64,000 bases of DNA from Geodermatophilus saharensis (GTDB taxonomy: Bacteria > Actinomycetota > Actinomycetes > Mycobacteriales > Geodermatophilaceae): contig NZ_FZOH01000001.1 in NCBI RefSeq assembly GCF_900188205.1, forward strand, positions 468,359 through 532,358, read 5' to 3'. The position numbers and the translations under genes were made by a program. The notes below the pieces were generated by a model. It was given only the letters and a program-made list of their open reading frames with translations. It was not told the origin of the DNA and searched no databases. This document shows positions 27,605-36,272 of the stretch, in pieces (the first letter of the stretch is position 1; every line of letters starts with the position of its first letter).

Positions 27605-28618
27605 GTGAGCGCTGCCACGCGCACGGCGCCGGTGGCGGGGGAGACGGCGACCGGGCCGGTGCCGCGGCGCGTGCGCCCGCCGCGGTGGCTGGACCTGCGG
27701 CTGGTGCTCGGCGTGCTGCTCGTCCTCGGGTCGGTGCTGCTCGGTGCGCGTGTGGTGAGCGCCGCCGACGCCACCGTGCCCGTCTGGTCGGTGGCCGGGG
27801 ACCTGACCGCCGGGACCATCCTCGAGTCCACCGACCTCGTGGCGGTCGACGTGCGGCTGGGCGACGCGGCCGGCGCCTACCTGTCCACCGGCACCGACCC
27901 CGCCGGGCGCACGCTCGCCCGCGCGGTGCGGGCGGGGGAGCTCCTGCCGCGCACCGCGCTGGAGGAGCCGGCCGACCTGGTGCAGGTGGCGCTGCCGGTG
28001 CAGGCCGGGTACGCACCGCCGGGGCTGGCCCGCGGCCAGGTCGTCGACGTCTACGGCGTGACCGACCCCGCCGGCACGGCGACCGGCGAGGGCGTGGCGC
28101 TCGTGGTCGCCGCCGCGCCGGTGCAGGCCGTCAGCGGGCGCGCCGAGGGCGTGCTCTCCACGGCGACGACGACCGTGCAGGTGGTCATCGGGGTGCCGGC
28201 CGCCGGGGCCGCCGACGTGCTGGGCTCGATCGGCGGCCGCCCGCTGGTCGTGGTGGTGCACGGCTCCGTGGACGGCGCGGTGGACGGCGCGGTGGACGAC
28301 GCGGTGGACGACGCGGTGGACGACGCGGTGGACGACGCGGCGGGCGGCGCGGTGGACGGCGCCGTGGACGGCGCGGGGGGCGGCGGCGCGTCGGCCGGTG
28401 GGTCACCGGCCACGCGGAGCACCGCACCGGGTCCCTCGTCCGACACGGCGCCGACCACCTCACCGACCACTGTGCCGACCGGGCCGACCACCGCGCCGAC
28501 CGTGCCGACCGGCTCCGTCCCGGTGCCGACTGCGCCGCTCGTCCCGCCCGTCCCGCCCGTCCCGCCCGTCCCGCCCGCCGATCCCGCTGCCGGTGCCCCC
28601 GCCGGGCCGACGCTCTGA
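27605..28618 (+). CDS. SAF-domain membrane protein (CpaB/RcpC-like)
   Basis: 337 residues from GTG with GAGGAGG upstream. A basic N-terminus, one membrane helix (LVLGVLLVLGSVLLGARVV), then a SAF domain (WSVAGDLTAGTILESTDLVAVDV ... GRTLARAVRAGELLPRTALEEPAD) and an RcpC-like beta region (VQVALPVQAGYAPPGLARGQVVDVYGVTD). The C-terminal third is repetitive: nine 12-bp repeats, Thr/Pro-rich sequence and PVPPVPPVPP. CpaB helps assemble Flp/Tad pili, but no secretin, CpaF or TadBC is encoded here. TGATG joins it to the CpaE-like gene. Confidence 0.8.
   Translation: MSAATRTAPVAGETATGPVPRRVRPPRWLDLRLVLGVLLVLGSVLLGARVVSAADATVPVWSVAGDLTAGTILESTDLVAVDVRLGDAAGAYLSTGTDPAGRTLARAVRAGELLPRTALEEPADLVQVALPVQAGYAPPGLARGQVVDVYGVTDPAGTATGEGVALVVAAAPVQAVSGRAEGVLSTATTTVQVVIGVPAAGAADVLGSIGGRPLVVVVHGSVDGAVDGAVDDAVDDAVDDAVDDAAGGAVDGAVDGAGGGGASAGGSPATRSTAPGPSSDTAPTTSPTTVPTGPTTAPTVPTGSVPVPTAPLVPPVPPVPPVPPADPAAGAPAGPTL
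28268..28375 (+). repeat. Nine-unit 12-bp tandem repeat inside the SAF gene
   Basis: Units of GTGGACGGCGCG or GTGGACGACGCG (one variant unit GCGGGCGGCGCG) encode VDGA/VDDA repeats. Being in multiples of three, copy-number change keeps the frame, so length variation between strains is expected. Confidence 0.9.
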
Positions 28619-29907
28619 TGGCACTCCAGGTCGTCACCGCGGTCACCGGCGCCGCCTGGGAGGCCGCGCTGGTCGGGGCCCTCGACCGGGCCGACCACGG
28701 GGTGACCGTGGTCCGGCGGTGCGTCGACGCCTCCGACCTGCTGGCCGCGGCCGCCACGGGCACCGCCCAGGCGGCGCTGCTGTCGGCGGACCTGCACCGG
28801 CTCGACGTCGACGCCGTCGCCCGACTCGGCGCGGCCGGGGTCGCCGTCGTCGGACTGGCCGACCCGGCCGACGAGCGGGCCGCCGAGCGGCTGCGCGCGC
28901 TGGGGGTGGCCACCGTGCTGCCCGCCGACGCCCCGCCGGAGGAGGTCGTCCGGGCGCTGCGCGAGGCCGTGACCGGACCCGCCGCCGGGCACGGCGTCGC
29001 CGACCCCCGGGCGGCCCTGCCCACGCCCCGTCGCGGTGGGGCCGGCCCGGCGGTCCGGCGCCCGTCCCGGGGTCGGGTCGTGGCGGTGTGGGGTCCCACC
29101 GGCGCGCCGGGCCGGACGACGGTCGCCGTCGGCCTCGCCGACGAGGCCGCGCGCCTGGGTGCGGCGACCCTGCTGGTCGACGCCGACGTGTACGGCGGGG
29201 TCGTGGCGCAGGTCCTCGGTCTGCTCGACGAGTCGCCGGGACTGGCGGGCGCCGCGCGGCAGGCGGCCGCCGGGGCGCTGGACGAGGCGGCGCTGCAGCG
29301 GCTGGCCTGGTCGGTGCGGCCCGACCTGTCGGTGCTGACCGGGCTGGCCCGCGCCGACCGGTGGCCCGAACTGCGCCCCCGTGCGGTCGCGGCGGTGCTC
29401 GACGAGGCGCGGCGGGTGGCCGACCTGGTCGTCGTGGACTGCGCGTTCAACCTCGAGGAGGACGAGGAACTGTCCTTCGACACCGCGGCACCCCGGCGGA
29501 ACGGGGCCACCGTCACGGTGCTGCAGGCGGCCGACGACGTGCTGTGCGTGAGCGGTGCCGACCCGGTCGCACTCCACCGCACGATCCGGGCGCTGGGCCA
29601 GCTGCGCGACCTGATGCCGGACGTCGAGCCGGCCGTGGTGGTCAACCAGGTCCGCCGCGGCCCCGTGCCCGGCGACCCCCGCCAGGAGATCGGCGACGCC
29701 CTCGAGCGGTTCGCCGGCCGCGGCGTGCACGCCTTCCTACCCGCCGACCGCGGCGCCACCGACGCGGCGCTCGCCTCCGGACGGACCCTGGCCGAGGTCG
29801 CCCCCGGGTCACCCCTGCGCACCGGGCTGCGCACGATGGCCGCCGGGCTCGCTCGGGTGCCCGATCCCGCACCGGGACGGCGGCTCCTGCGCCGCCGCGC
29901 CGGCTGA
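28618..29907 (+). CDS. CpaE/MinD-like P-loop ATPase
   Basis: 429 residues. The N-terminal domain (about residues 1-125) resembles an atypical receiver domain as in CpaE/TadZ. The C-terminal domain is MinD/ParA type with the deviant Walker A VVAVWGPTGAPGRTTVAVGL, switch-like LLVDADVYGGVV, and LVVVDCAFNLEED. TadZ/CpaE localise pilus machinery to a pole. The ATG overlaps the CpaB-like stop as TGATG, so the two are translated together. No other Tad pilus gene is present within the window on either side, leaving an orphan pair. Confidence 0.82.
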   Translation: MALQVVTAVTGAAWEAALVGALDRADHGVTVVRRCVDASDLLAAAATGTAQAALLSADLHRLDVDAVARLGAAGVAVVGLADPADERAAERLRALGVATVLPADAPPEEVVRALREAVTGPAAGHGVADPRAALPTPRRGGAGPAVRRPSRGRVVAVWGPTGAPGRTTVAVGLADEAARLGAATLLVDADVYGGVVAQVLGLLDESPGLAGAARQAAAGALDEAALQRLAWSVRPDLSVLTGLARADRWPELRPRAVAAVLDEARRVADLVVVDCAFNLEEDEELSFDTAAPRRNGATVTVLQAADDVLCVSGADPVALHRTIRALGQLRDLMPDVEPAVVVNQVRRGPVPGDPRQEIGDALERFAGRGVHAFLPADRGATDAALASGRTLAEVAPGSPLRTGLRTMAAGLARVPDPAPGRRLLRRRAG

Positions 29908-29966
29908 CCGACCGCCCGGGCGGAGGGTCCCGCCCCGCCCGGCTGGGGAGGGCGCCGGCCCCGCCG

Positions 29967-29972
29967 TAGCGT
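29967..29972 (+). promoter_or_regulatory. -10 box for the WS/DGAT-family gene
   Basis: TAGCGT; predicted +1 about 29979, leaving an 18-nt leader with GGAGGAGG before ATG 29997. Confidence 0.5.
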
Positions 29973-29996
29973 GGACCCCCGAGCCGGAGGAGGACG

Positions 29997-31379
29997 ATGG
30001 CCGAGCGGCTGAGCACCCTGGACGCGTCGTACGTGTACCTCGAGGAGGCCGGCGCCCCGCTGCACGTCGCGGGCGTGCTCGTGCTCGAACCGGTCGAGGG
30101 CGGACTCGACGCCCTCGCCGAGCTCGTCGAGGCGCGGCTGCCGCTGGTCCCGCGCTACCGGCAGCGGGTCGTGCCGGTGCCCGGCCACCTGGCCAACCCG
30201 GTGTGGGTCGACGACCCGGACTTCGACGTCGCCTACCACGTGCGGCGCTCGGCGGTACCGCGGCCGGGCACGCAGGCACAGCTGCTCGACCTGGTCTCCC
30301 GGGTGACGTCGCGGCCGCTGGACCGCGCGCGGCCGCTGTGGGAGGTCTACCTCGTCGAGGGGCTGGCCGAGGGCCGGGTCGCCGTGGTGACCAAGACCCA
30401 CCCCGCGCTCGTCGACGGGCTGGGCGCGGTCGACATCGCCCAGGTGCTGCTCGACACGACCCCGGACGCGCCACTGCCCGCCGTCGACGACTGGGTGCCC
30501 GCCCGCGTCCCCGGACCCGTCGAGCTGGTCCGGGACGCGCTGGCCGAGTACGTCGAGCGGCCCACCGCGGTGCTGGAGCACGCCTGGGCGGCGGCCGGTG
30601 ACCTGCGGGCGACGGCGGCCCGTGTCCGCAGCGCGGCCGGGGGGCTGGTCCGCGCCGCCGGGTCGGCCGCCGTCCCGCCACCGCAGGGGCCGCTGAGCCG
30701 GACGGTCGGGAGCCAGCGGCGGGTCGCGGTCGCGCGCGCCGACCTCGACGACCTCAGGGCGATCCGCAAGGCGCACGGCGGCACGGTCAACGACGTCCTG
30801 CTCACCGTCCTCACCGGTGCGCTGCGCGACTGGCTGCTCTCGCGCGGGGAGCCGGTACTCGGCTCGACCGTCGTGCGTGCGCTCGTGCCCGTCTCGCTGC
30901 AGGGCGAGGAGCCGGGTGCCGCGGGCGGTGGTGTGTCGGCCCACCTCGTCGACCTGCCGGTCGGGGAGCCCAACCCCTGGGTGCGCCTGGCCCGGCTGGG
31001 CTACGCCATGCGCAGCGTCACCGACTCGGGGCGGTCGGTGCGGGCCAGCAGCCTCGTCGCGCTCACCGGGTTCGCCCCGCCGACGCTGCACGCGCTCGGT
31101 GCCCGCGCGGCCCGCGGTCTGTCGCGGCGGCTGTTCAGCCTGGTGGTCACCAACGTCCCCGGACCGCAGGTGCCGCTGTACGCCGCGGGCAGCCGGATGC
31201 TGGAGGTCTTCCCGGTGGTGCCGCTGCTGAGCGGTCAGGCCCTGTCGGTCGGGATGACCAGCTACGACGGGCGGGTCCACGTCGGGCTCAACGCCGACCT
31301 CGACGGCGTCGGCGACGTCGAGGTGCTCGCCGACCTCCTCGAGCAGGAGGTCGCGGCGCTCACCGAGTCCGTCCGCTGA
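29997..31379 (+). CDS. WS/DGAT-family O-acyltransferase homologue lacking the second catalytic His
   Basis: 460 residues, full length for wax ester synthase/diacylglycerol acyltransferases. It has the N-terminal RLSTLDASYVYLEEAGAPLHVAGVLVLEP, DFDVAYHVRR, PLDRARPLWEVYLVEGL, and the C-terminal GTVNDVLLTVLTGALRDWL and VVTNVPGPQVPLYAAGSRM. The active-site HHxxxDG motif reads HPALVDG (His135, Pro136, Asp140), so the second His, taken as the catalytic base, is Pro. Either the protein no longer makes storage lipids or it belongs to a subfamily using other chemistry. Monocistronic. Confidence 0.85.
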   Translation: MAERLSTLDASYVYLEEAGAPLHVAGVLVLEPVEGGLDALAELVEARLPLVPRYRQRVVPVPGHLANPVWVDDPDFDVAYHVRRSAVPRPGTQAQLLDLVSRVTSRPLDRARPLWEVYLVEGLAEGRVAVVTKTHPALVDGLGAVDIAQVLLDTTPDAPLPAVDDWVPARVPGPVELVRDALAEYVERPTAVLEHAWAAAGDLRATAARVRSAAGGLVRAAGSAAVPPPQGPLSRTVGSQRRVAVARADLDDLRAIRKAHGGTVNDVLLTVLTGALRDWLLSRGEPVLGSTVVRALVPVSLQGEEPGAAGGGVSAHLVDLPVGEPNPWVRLARLGYAMRSVTDSGRSVRASSLVALTGFAPPTLHALGARAARGLSRRLFSLVVTNVPGPQVPLYAAGSRMLEVFPVVPLLSGQALSVGMTSYDGRVHVGLNADLDGVGDVEVLADLLEQEVAALTESVR

Positions 31380-31447
31380 CCCGCTCGGCGCCGGCCGCCC
31401 GGCGGCGCGGGATACCGTCGCCTCCCCAACCCGAGAGGAGCGGCTGC

Positions 31448-31960
31448 GTGCGGATCTACCTGCCGGCGACGACCGGCGTCCTGCGCCGACTGGTCGACGA
31501 GGGCCGGATCGGCGGACCGCACACGGCCTTCGCCGTGACACCGGCCCTGCGGGACTTCTACGCCCTCAGCGACGCCGCGGCCGACGTCGAGGAGCTCGAG
31601 TACGCGGCGCTGCTCGGCGCCGCCCGGGCCAGCCTCCGCCTGCTCGACGTGGACCCCACGGCCGCCCGCCGCCGCGTGGTGCTGGCCGCCGACGTGCCCG
31701 ACGCCGCGGTCACCCCGGTCGACGACGCCGACACCGACCCCGGTGCGGTCCGGGTGTCCGCCGACGTCGCCCTCGCCGACGTCGCCAGTGCGCACGTCGA
31801 CGGCGCCGAGGCCGAGGACGACGTGCGGGCGGCGGTCGCGGTGGTGCTGGAGGCCGACCTCGGCAGCGACGAGGCCCAGTTCGTCGTGGACCAGGCCGAG
31901 GGGCACGAGCTGGCCTGGTACGCGACCCAGGAGATCGGCCCGGCACTCGACCTCCTCTGA
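31448..31960 (+). CDS. DUF6912 family protein
   Basis: 170 residues from GTG. Promoter TACCGT (31413-31418) gives a 23-nt leader with GAGAGGAG. The start MRIYLPATTGVLRRLVDEG, the middle TPALRDFYALSDAAADVEELEYAALLGAARASLRLL and the end VDQAEGHELAWYATQEIGPALDLL match an actinobacterial family of unknown function (DUF6912). It is soluble and very acidic. It converges with the large ATPase gene, with 2 bp between stop codons. Confidence 0.8.
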   Translation: MRIYLPATTGVLRRLVDEGRIGGPHTAFAVTPALRDFYALSDAAADVEELEYAALLGAARASLRLLDVDPTAARRRVVLAADVPDAAVTPVDDADTDPGAVRVSADVALADVASAHVDGAEAEDDVRAAVAVVLEADLGSDEAQFVVDQAEGHELAWYATQEIGPALDLL

Positions 31961-31962
31961 GC

Positions 31963-34900
31963 TCACGACCCGCCCCGGTGCCGGGCGACCTGCACCCGCT
32001 GGGCCGTTCCCCCGGTGACCAGCCAGCCGGAGCCGGGCCGGGTCGGGATCGGCGCCCGGGGCAGCCGGATGCCCAGCAGGTCGGCGTCCCCGGGACCCGG
32101 GCAGAGCAGCAGGCCGCCGCGGCTGCGGCGCAGGTCGGCGACCGGTCCCCGGAACGCGCCGGAGAGCTCACCGGCGGTCCCGGCCGCGAGGACCGCGACG
32201 TCATGTTCGGTGAGCTCGGAGGCTGCCGCCGCGAGGACCGGCGCCTCGGGGAGCGTCCCCGCGTCGTCGAGCACCAGCACCCCCGGGCCGTCGGCGAGGC
32301 CGGCCAGCCAGGCCCGCCAGCCGGCGACGTCGTCGGCCGGGAGCGTGGCCGTGCCGGGGAGGGCGGGACCGGCCGCGCCGCGGCTGCGGATCAGCCGGGC
32401 GACGGGGATCCCGGCGCCGGACAGCGTGGTGGCCAGGGCCTGCAGCGTGGCCGTGCGGCCGCTGCGCGGGGGACCGACCACCAGCAGACCCCCGCCGCGG
32501 CGCAGGTCGACGTGCAGCAGGGCCCCCTCGTCACCGCCGGGCCCCAGCGGCACCGCCGTCAGCACCACCGAGGCGGTGGCCGGCAGCGCGGGGTCGGTCG
32601 GCAGCTCGGGGATCCGCAACGCCGTCGTCGCCGTGGGTGCCCGTCCCGGCCGGGGGAGCAGTGGACGGGGGAGTGCGACCTGGCACTCGAGGGCGTCCTC
32701 ACCCAGGAGCGCCCGTCCCGGCGGCCGGTGCGCCGGCACCGTCCGGGCGGGCACGCCGGCCACCGCGTAGTCGGCACGGTCGGGCAGCGGGAGCACCAGG
32801 CGGGTCCCCGCCGCGGCGGCCAGCCGGCCACCCGGGACGGCGCGGTCGGCGGTCATCACGCAGGTCAGGCCCACCGACGCGCCGTCGCGCACCAGGCGCA
32901 GGAGGTCCGCGGAGCCCTGTCCGGGAACGGCCTCGTCCAGCTGGGCCAGCAGCGACTCGACGCCGTCGACCAGCAGCAGCACGACCGGGCCCGGGGCCTC
33001 CGGCGCGGCGCCGGCACGGCGGGCGGCGACCTCCTCGCCCAGTCGTGCCACCAGCCGGACGGTGCGCAGGGCGTCGGCGCCGCCGACCACGGTCCCGGCG
33101 TGCGGCAGCCCAGCCGCGGCCGCCCCGAGCGCACCTCCCGCGTGGTCGAGCACGTGGACGTGCAACCGCTCCGTCGGCAGCCGGTGGACCGCCTCGGCCA
33201 GCACCGTCCGCAGCAGGGTGGTGCGGCCGCTGCCGGGACCACCGACGGCCAGCCAGGCGCCGCCGCGGTCCAGGTCGAGCACCAGCGGCTCCCGCGCCTG
33301 CCGGTCGGGCCGGTCGACCAGACCGACGGACAGGCGCGCCCCGCAGCCGGCGCGGTCCCCGGTGGGCACCGGCAGGTCGGCGACGGTGAGGGAGTCGGGC
33401 AGCGCGGGGTGCCACGGCCGGTGCGGCCGGCGGATCCCCGACCGGGCGGCGGCGCGGGAGGTGGCCTCGGCGATGCGGGCGAGGTCGGTCGGGCCGGGTG
33501 CCGCCGGGTCGCCGCCGGGTGCGTCGGTAGCCGCCCGTGGCCAGGGCCGGCGCCGGACGGCGGGCCCCGGCGCGGCCGCGGGCCCCAGCGCCACCCGCGC
33601 GGTCTGGAACGGCACCGGGCGGCCCGAGCCCACGCGCAGCAGCCCGCCGCCGGGCCGGTCGGCCGGGATCCGCGCCGCCTCCGGACTGCCCAGGACGTCG
33701 CGGGAGTCGGCCTCGTCGGTGGTGCGCAGGCACACCCGCAGCGAGCAGTTGGCCCGGATCTCCGGTGAGACGACCCCGCCGGGGCGCTGCGTCGCCAGGA
33801 CCAGGTGCACGCCCAGCGACCGGCCGCGCTGGGCGATCCCGACCAGGCCGCTCAGGAACTCCGGCAGCTCCTCCGCGAGGCCGGCGAACTCGTCGACGAC
33901 GATGACCAGCCGCGCCAGGTCCGCGTCGTCGGGCAGGGCGCCGACGTCGCTGACGCCCGCCGCGGCGAGCAGCGCCTCCCGGCGGGTGAGCTCGGCGGTC
34001 AGCGAGCGCAGCGCCCGCCGGGTGGCCGCCGCGTCGAGGTCGGTCACCAGGCCCACGGTGTGCGGCAGCGCCGCGGCCTCGGCGAAGGCGGCACCGCCCT
34101 TGTAGTCGACGAGGAGGAACGCGCACCGGTCCGGCGGGTGCGCCAGCGCCAGCCCGGCGACCAGGGTCTGCAGCAGCTCGGACTTGCCCGAGCCGGTGGT
34201 GCCGGCCACCAGGGCGTGCGGCCCGTCGCGGCACAGGTCCACCGTGACGACCCCGTCGTTGCCCCGTCCGAGGGGCACGGTCAGCGACGTCCGTCCCCGC
34301 GGCCACGTCACCGGGACGCCGTCCCCGGCCGGTGCGTCCCCGGCCAGGTCCAGCAGGCGCACCGTCCGGGGCAGGGTCGCGGTGGTGCGGCCCGGGCTCA
34401 GGGCGGCGAGGTCGCGGGCCCACCGCCCCGCGACGGGCCGCGGCAGCCGGTCGACGACGAGCTCGGTGCGGGCGGTGCCGTCGCCCCGGTCGAGCACGCC
34501 CGTGTCGCCGGTCTCCCCGCCGACCTGCAGCACGGCACCGCCGGGGACCGGCAGCTCGTCGGCCCGCCCGCCGAGGGTCAGCAGGACGGCACCGGAGTCG
34601 CGGCAGCGGCGCAGGGCGTCGCGCAGGTCGGCGCCCACCGGCCGGTCGACGACGAGCAGCAGCCGACCGGGAGTGTCCCGCGGCGCCGCCGCGCGGGCCG
34701 CCTCCACCCGCCCCGCCACCCCGCCGAGCCAGGTGAGCAGCGCGTCGTCGTCCTGGCCGGCGGCCGGGGACGGGCGGACGTGGACCGCTCCGGGTGCCAG
34801 GTGCGGCAGCCACCGGGCCCACGCCCAGTCGGGCACGCGATCGGCCGTCGTGAGGACCGCGAGGTCGACGTCCCCGGGTGGGAGCAGCGTGACGACCTGG

Positions 34901-36114
34901 GCGAGCACCCCGGCCACCACGCCCAGCGCCGGTGCCCGCGGGCCGGTGACCCCCAGGCTCCCGGCGGGACGCAGGTCGACCGCGACGGGCAGGCCGTCCG
35001 CCGGCTCGGCCTGCCGGCGGCCCTCCTCGACCCGGACCACCCGCGTCGTCCCCGGGCCGGTGCCCAGGCGCACCACCAGGGCGTCGGCGTCCCGGCCGGT
35101 GCGCGACCACAGCGGTGCGGTCCGCCGGCGGGCCGCGGCGGCCAGGGTGGCGAGGTCGGGACAGGCGCGGTGGGCCGCCCGGACGTCGGCCAGCACCGCC
35201 TCGGCCAGCCCGACCCGGGCGGCGGTCAGTTGCACGGTGTGCGCCGCCGCCGCCCGCCGGCGGGACCGGCGGCCGGACCACCGGTCCGACGCCCACGTCC
35301 CGACCGCGACCAGCGGGGACAGCAGGGCGAAGAACAGGAACGTCGGGGTGGAGAGCAGCCACGCGAGCACCACCCCGGCCACCGCGGGCAGGAGCACCGC
35401 GACCCAGGCCAGGCGGCGGCGGGGCGGCTCGTCGGGCGCGGTGGGCAGCACGACCTCCACCTCGGGGCGCTCCACCACCGGTGCGGTCGCCGGCCGCACG
35501 AGCCACCGCCCGCCGGGCGCGGGCCGCAGCCCGACCGGGACGTCCCGCGGACCGGCGACCGTCAGGGAGGTCGCCCCCAGACGGAGCACCGCCCCCGGCC
35601 GCCAGGACACCGGGGCACCGGTCAGCTCCTCGTCGTCGAGCCTGGTGCCGTTGGTGGAGCCGAGGTCGGCGACCGTGATGCCGCCGGCGCCGACGTCGAG
35701 CCGGGCGTGCCGGCGGGAGACGCCCGGGTCGGGGAGGGGCAGCGTGGCGTCGGCGCCGCGGCCCAGGACGTGCCGGCCGCTGGTCAGGCCGACCGTCGTG
35801 CCGGCCGCGGGGCCACCGACGACGTGCAGCTCCAGCGGGCTCGACGCCGGCCGGTCGCTGCGTGGCGCGGGGCGGCCGAGACCGAGGACCGCACCGTGCG
35901 CGAGGGAGGCCGAGCTCAGCGGCAGGTCGCCCGGCAGCGCGGTGCTGCCCGACCACAGCGACGCCGGCGCGACGCCGAGGGCGGTGGTGAGGGCGGGCAG
36001 CACCCCGGCCAGCCGGTCACCGTCGGCGGCGCGGACCTCGACGTCGACGGCGCCCTCGGGACCGACCACGGTCCAGCAGCGCGGCGCGACGTCGACCGGC
36101 GGGGGAGCGGACAC
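31963..36114 (-). CDS. FHA-FtsK/SpoIIIE multi-ATPase, EssC/EccC-like (type VII secretion motor)
   Basis: 1383 residues from GTG. Residues about 10-80 look like a ubiquitin/YukD-type fold. An FHA domain follows at 93-190 (GRG 118-120, SRRHA 133-137, STNGT 153-157), then a hydrophobic pair (about 238-285) and an FtsK/SpoIIIE motor with Walker A VAGTTGSGKSELLQ (Lys644) and Walker B LVIVVDEFAGLAEE. Two weaker ATPase domains have GGPGSGRTTLLRT (about 965) and VGPPRSGRTATLQA (about 1218). FHA plus three ATPase domains is the EssC plan; in mycobacteria EccC lacks the FHA part. It diverges from a WXG100 gene, but no other ESX component is nearby. Confidence 0.88.
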   Translation of the reverse strand: MSAPPPVDVAPRCWTVVGPEGAVDVEVRAADGDRLAGVLPALTTALGVAPASLWSGSTALPGDLPLSSASLAHGAVLGLGRPAPRSDRPASSPLELHVVGGPAAGTTVGLTSGRHVLGRGADATLPLPDPGVSRRHARLDVGAGGITVADLGSTNGTRLDDEELTGAPVSWRPGAVLRLGATSLTVAGPRDVPVGLRPAPGGRWLVRPATAPVVERPEVEVVLPTAPDEPPRRRLAWVAVLLPAVAGVVLAWLLSTPTFLFFALLSPLVAVGTWASDRWSGRRSRRRAAAAHTVQLTAARVGLAEAVLADVRAAHRACPDLATLAAAARRRTAPLWSRTGRDADALVVRLGTGPGTTRVVRVEEGRRQAEPADGLPVAVDLRPAGSLGVTGPRAPALGVVAGVLAQVVTLLPPGDVDLAVLTTADRVPDWAWARWLPHLAPGAVHVRPSPAAGQDDDALLTWLGGVAGRVEAARAAAPRDTPGRLLLVVDRPVGADLRDALRRCRDSGAVLLTLGGRADELPVPGGAVLQVGGETGDTGVLDRGDGTARTELVVDRLPRPVAGRWARDLAALSPGRTTATLPRTVRLLDLAGDAPAGDGVPVTWPRGRTSLTVPLGRGNDGVVTVDLCRDGPHALVAGTTGSGKSELLQTLVAGLALAHPPDRCAFLLVDYKGGAAFAEAAALPHTVGLVTDLDAAATRRALRSLTAELTRREALLAAAGVSDVGALPDDADLARLVIVVDEFAGLAEELPEFLSGLVGIAQRGRSLGVHLVLATQRPGGVVSPEIRANCSLRVCLRTTDEADSRDVLGSPEAARIPADRPGGGLLRVGSGRPVPFQTARVALGPAAAPGPAVRRRPWPRAATDAPGGDPAAPGPTDLARIAEATSRAAARSGIRRPHRPWHPALPDSLTVADLPVPTGDRAGCGARLSVGLVDRPDRQAREPLVLDLDRGGAWLAVGGPGSGRTTLLRTVLAEAVHRLPTERLHVHVLDHAGGALGAAAAGLPHAGTVVGGADALRTVRLVARLGEEVAARRAGAAPEAPGPVVLLLVDGVESLLAQLDEAVPGQGSADLLRLVRDGASVGLTCVMTADRAVPGGRLAAAAGTRLVLPLPDRADYAVAGVPARTVPAHRPPGRALLGEDALECQVALPRPLLPRPGRAPTATTALRIPELPTDPALPATASVVLTAVPLGPGGDEGALLHVDLRRGGGLLVVGPPRSGRTATLQALATTLSGAGIPVARLIRSRGAAGPALPGTATLPADDVAGWRAWLAGLADGPGVLVLDDAGTLPEAPVLAAAASELTEHDVAVLAAGTAGELSGAFRGPVADLRRSRGGLLLCPGPGDADLLGIRLPRAPIPTRPGSGWLVTGGTAQRVQVARHRGGS

Positions 36115-36158
36115 GCGCCGACCGTCGCGGCCCGGACCCGGTGGCGGGGCCGCGTCCC

Positions 36159-36180
36159 GGGGGTTGTGGACACGACCCCC
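36159..36180. promoter_or_regulatory. 22-bp near-palindrome between the FtsK-like and WXG100 genes
   Basis: Arms GGGGGTTGTG and CACGACCCCC flank GA. The pattern is GGGGGT-n-GTG-nn-CAC-n-ACCCCC, 18 of 22 positions symmetric. It sits in the 158-bp divergent region upstream of both genes, a good place for a shared regulator. Confidence 0.45.
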
Positions 36181-36220
36181 GCCTGTGGACGGCTGCAGGG
36201 ACGCCGTCCGCGACCGGCCC

Positions 36221-36226
36221 TAGCGT
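36221..36226 (+). promoter_or_regulatory. -10 box for the WXG100 gene
   Basis: TAGCGT; predicted +1 about 36233, with a 40-nt leader containing GGGAGG 6 nt before the GTG. Confidence 0.5.
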
Positions 36227-36272
36227 CCGCAGCCGATCCCGGGAGGTGCCCGGGACGGACGGGAGGACCCAC

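Noticed and set aside
28268-28375. Tandem 12-bp repeats as a CRISPR array
   Set aside because: No unique spacers; units are contiguous, in frame and coding (VDGA/VDDA).
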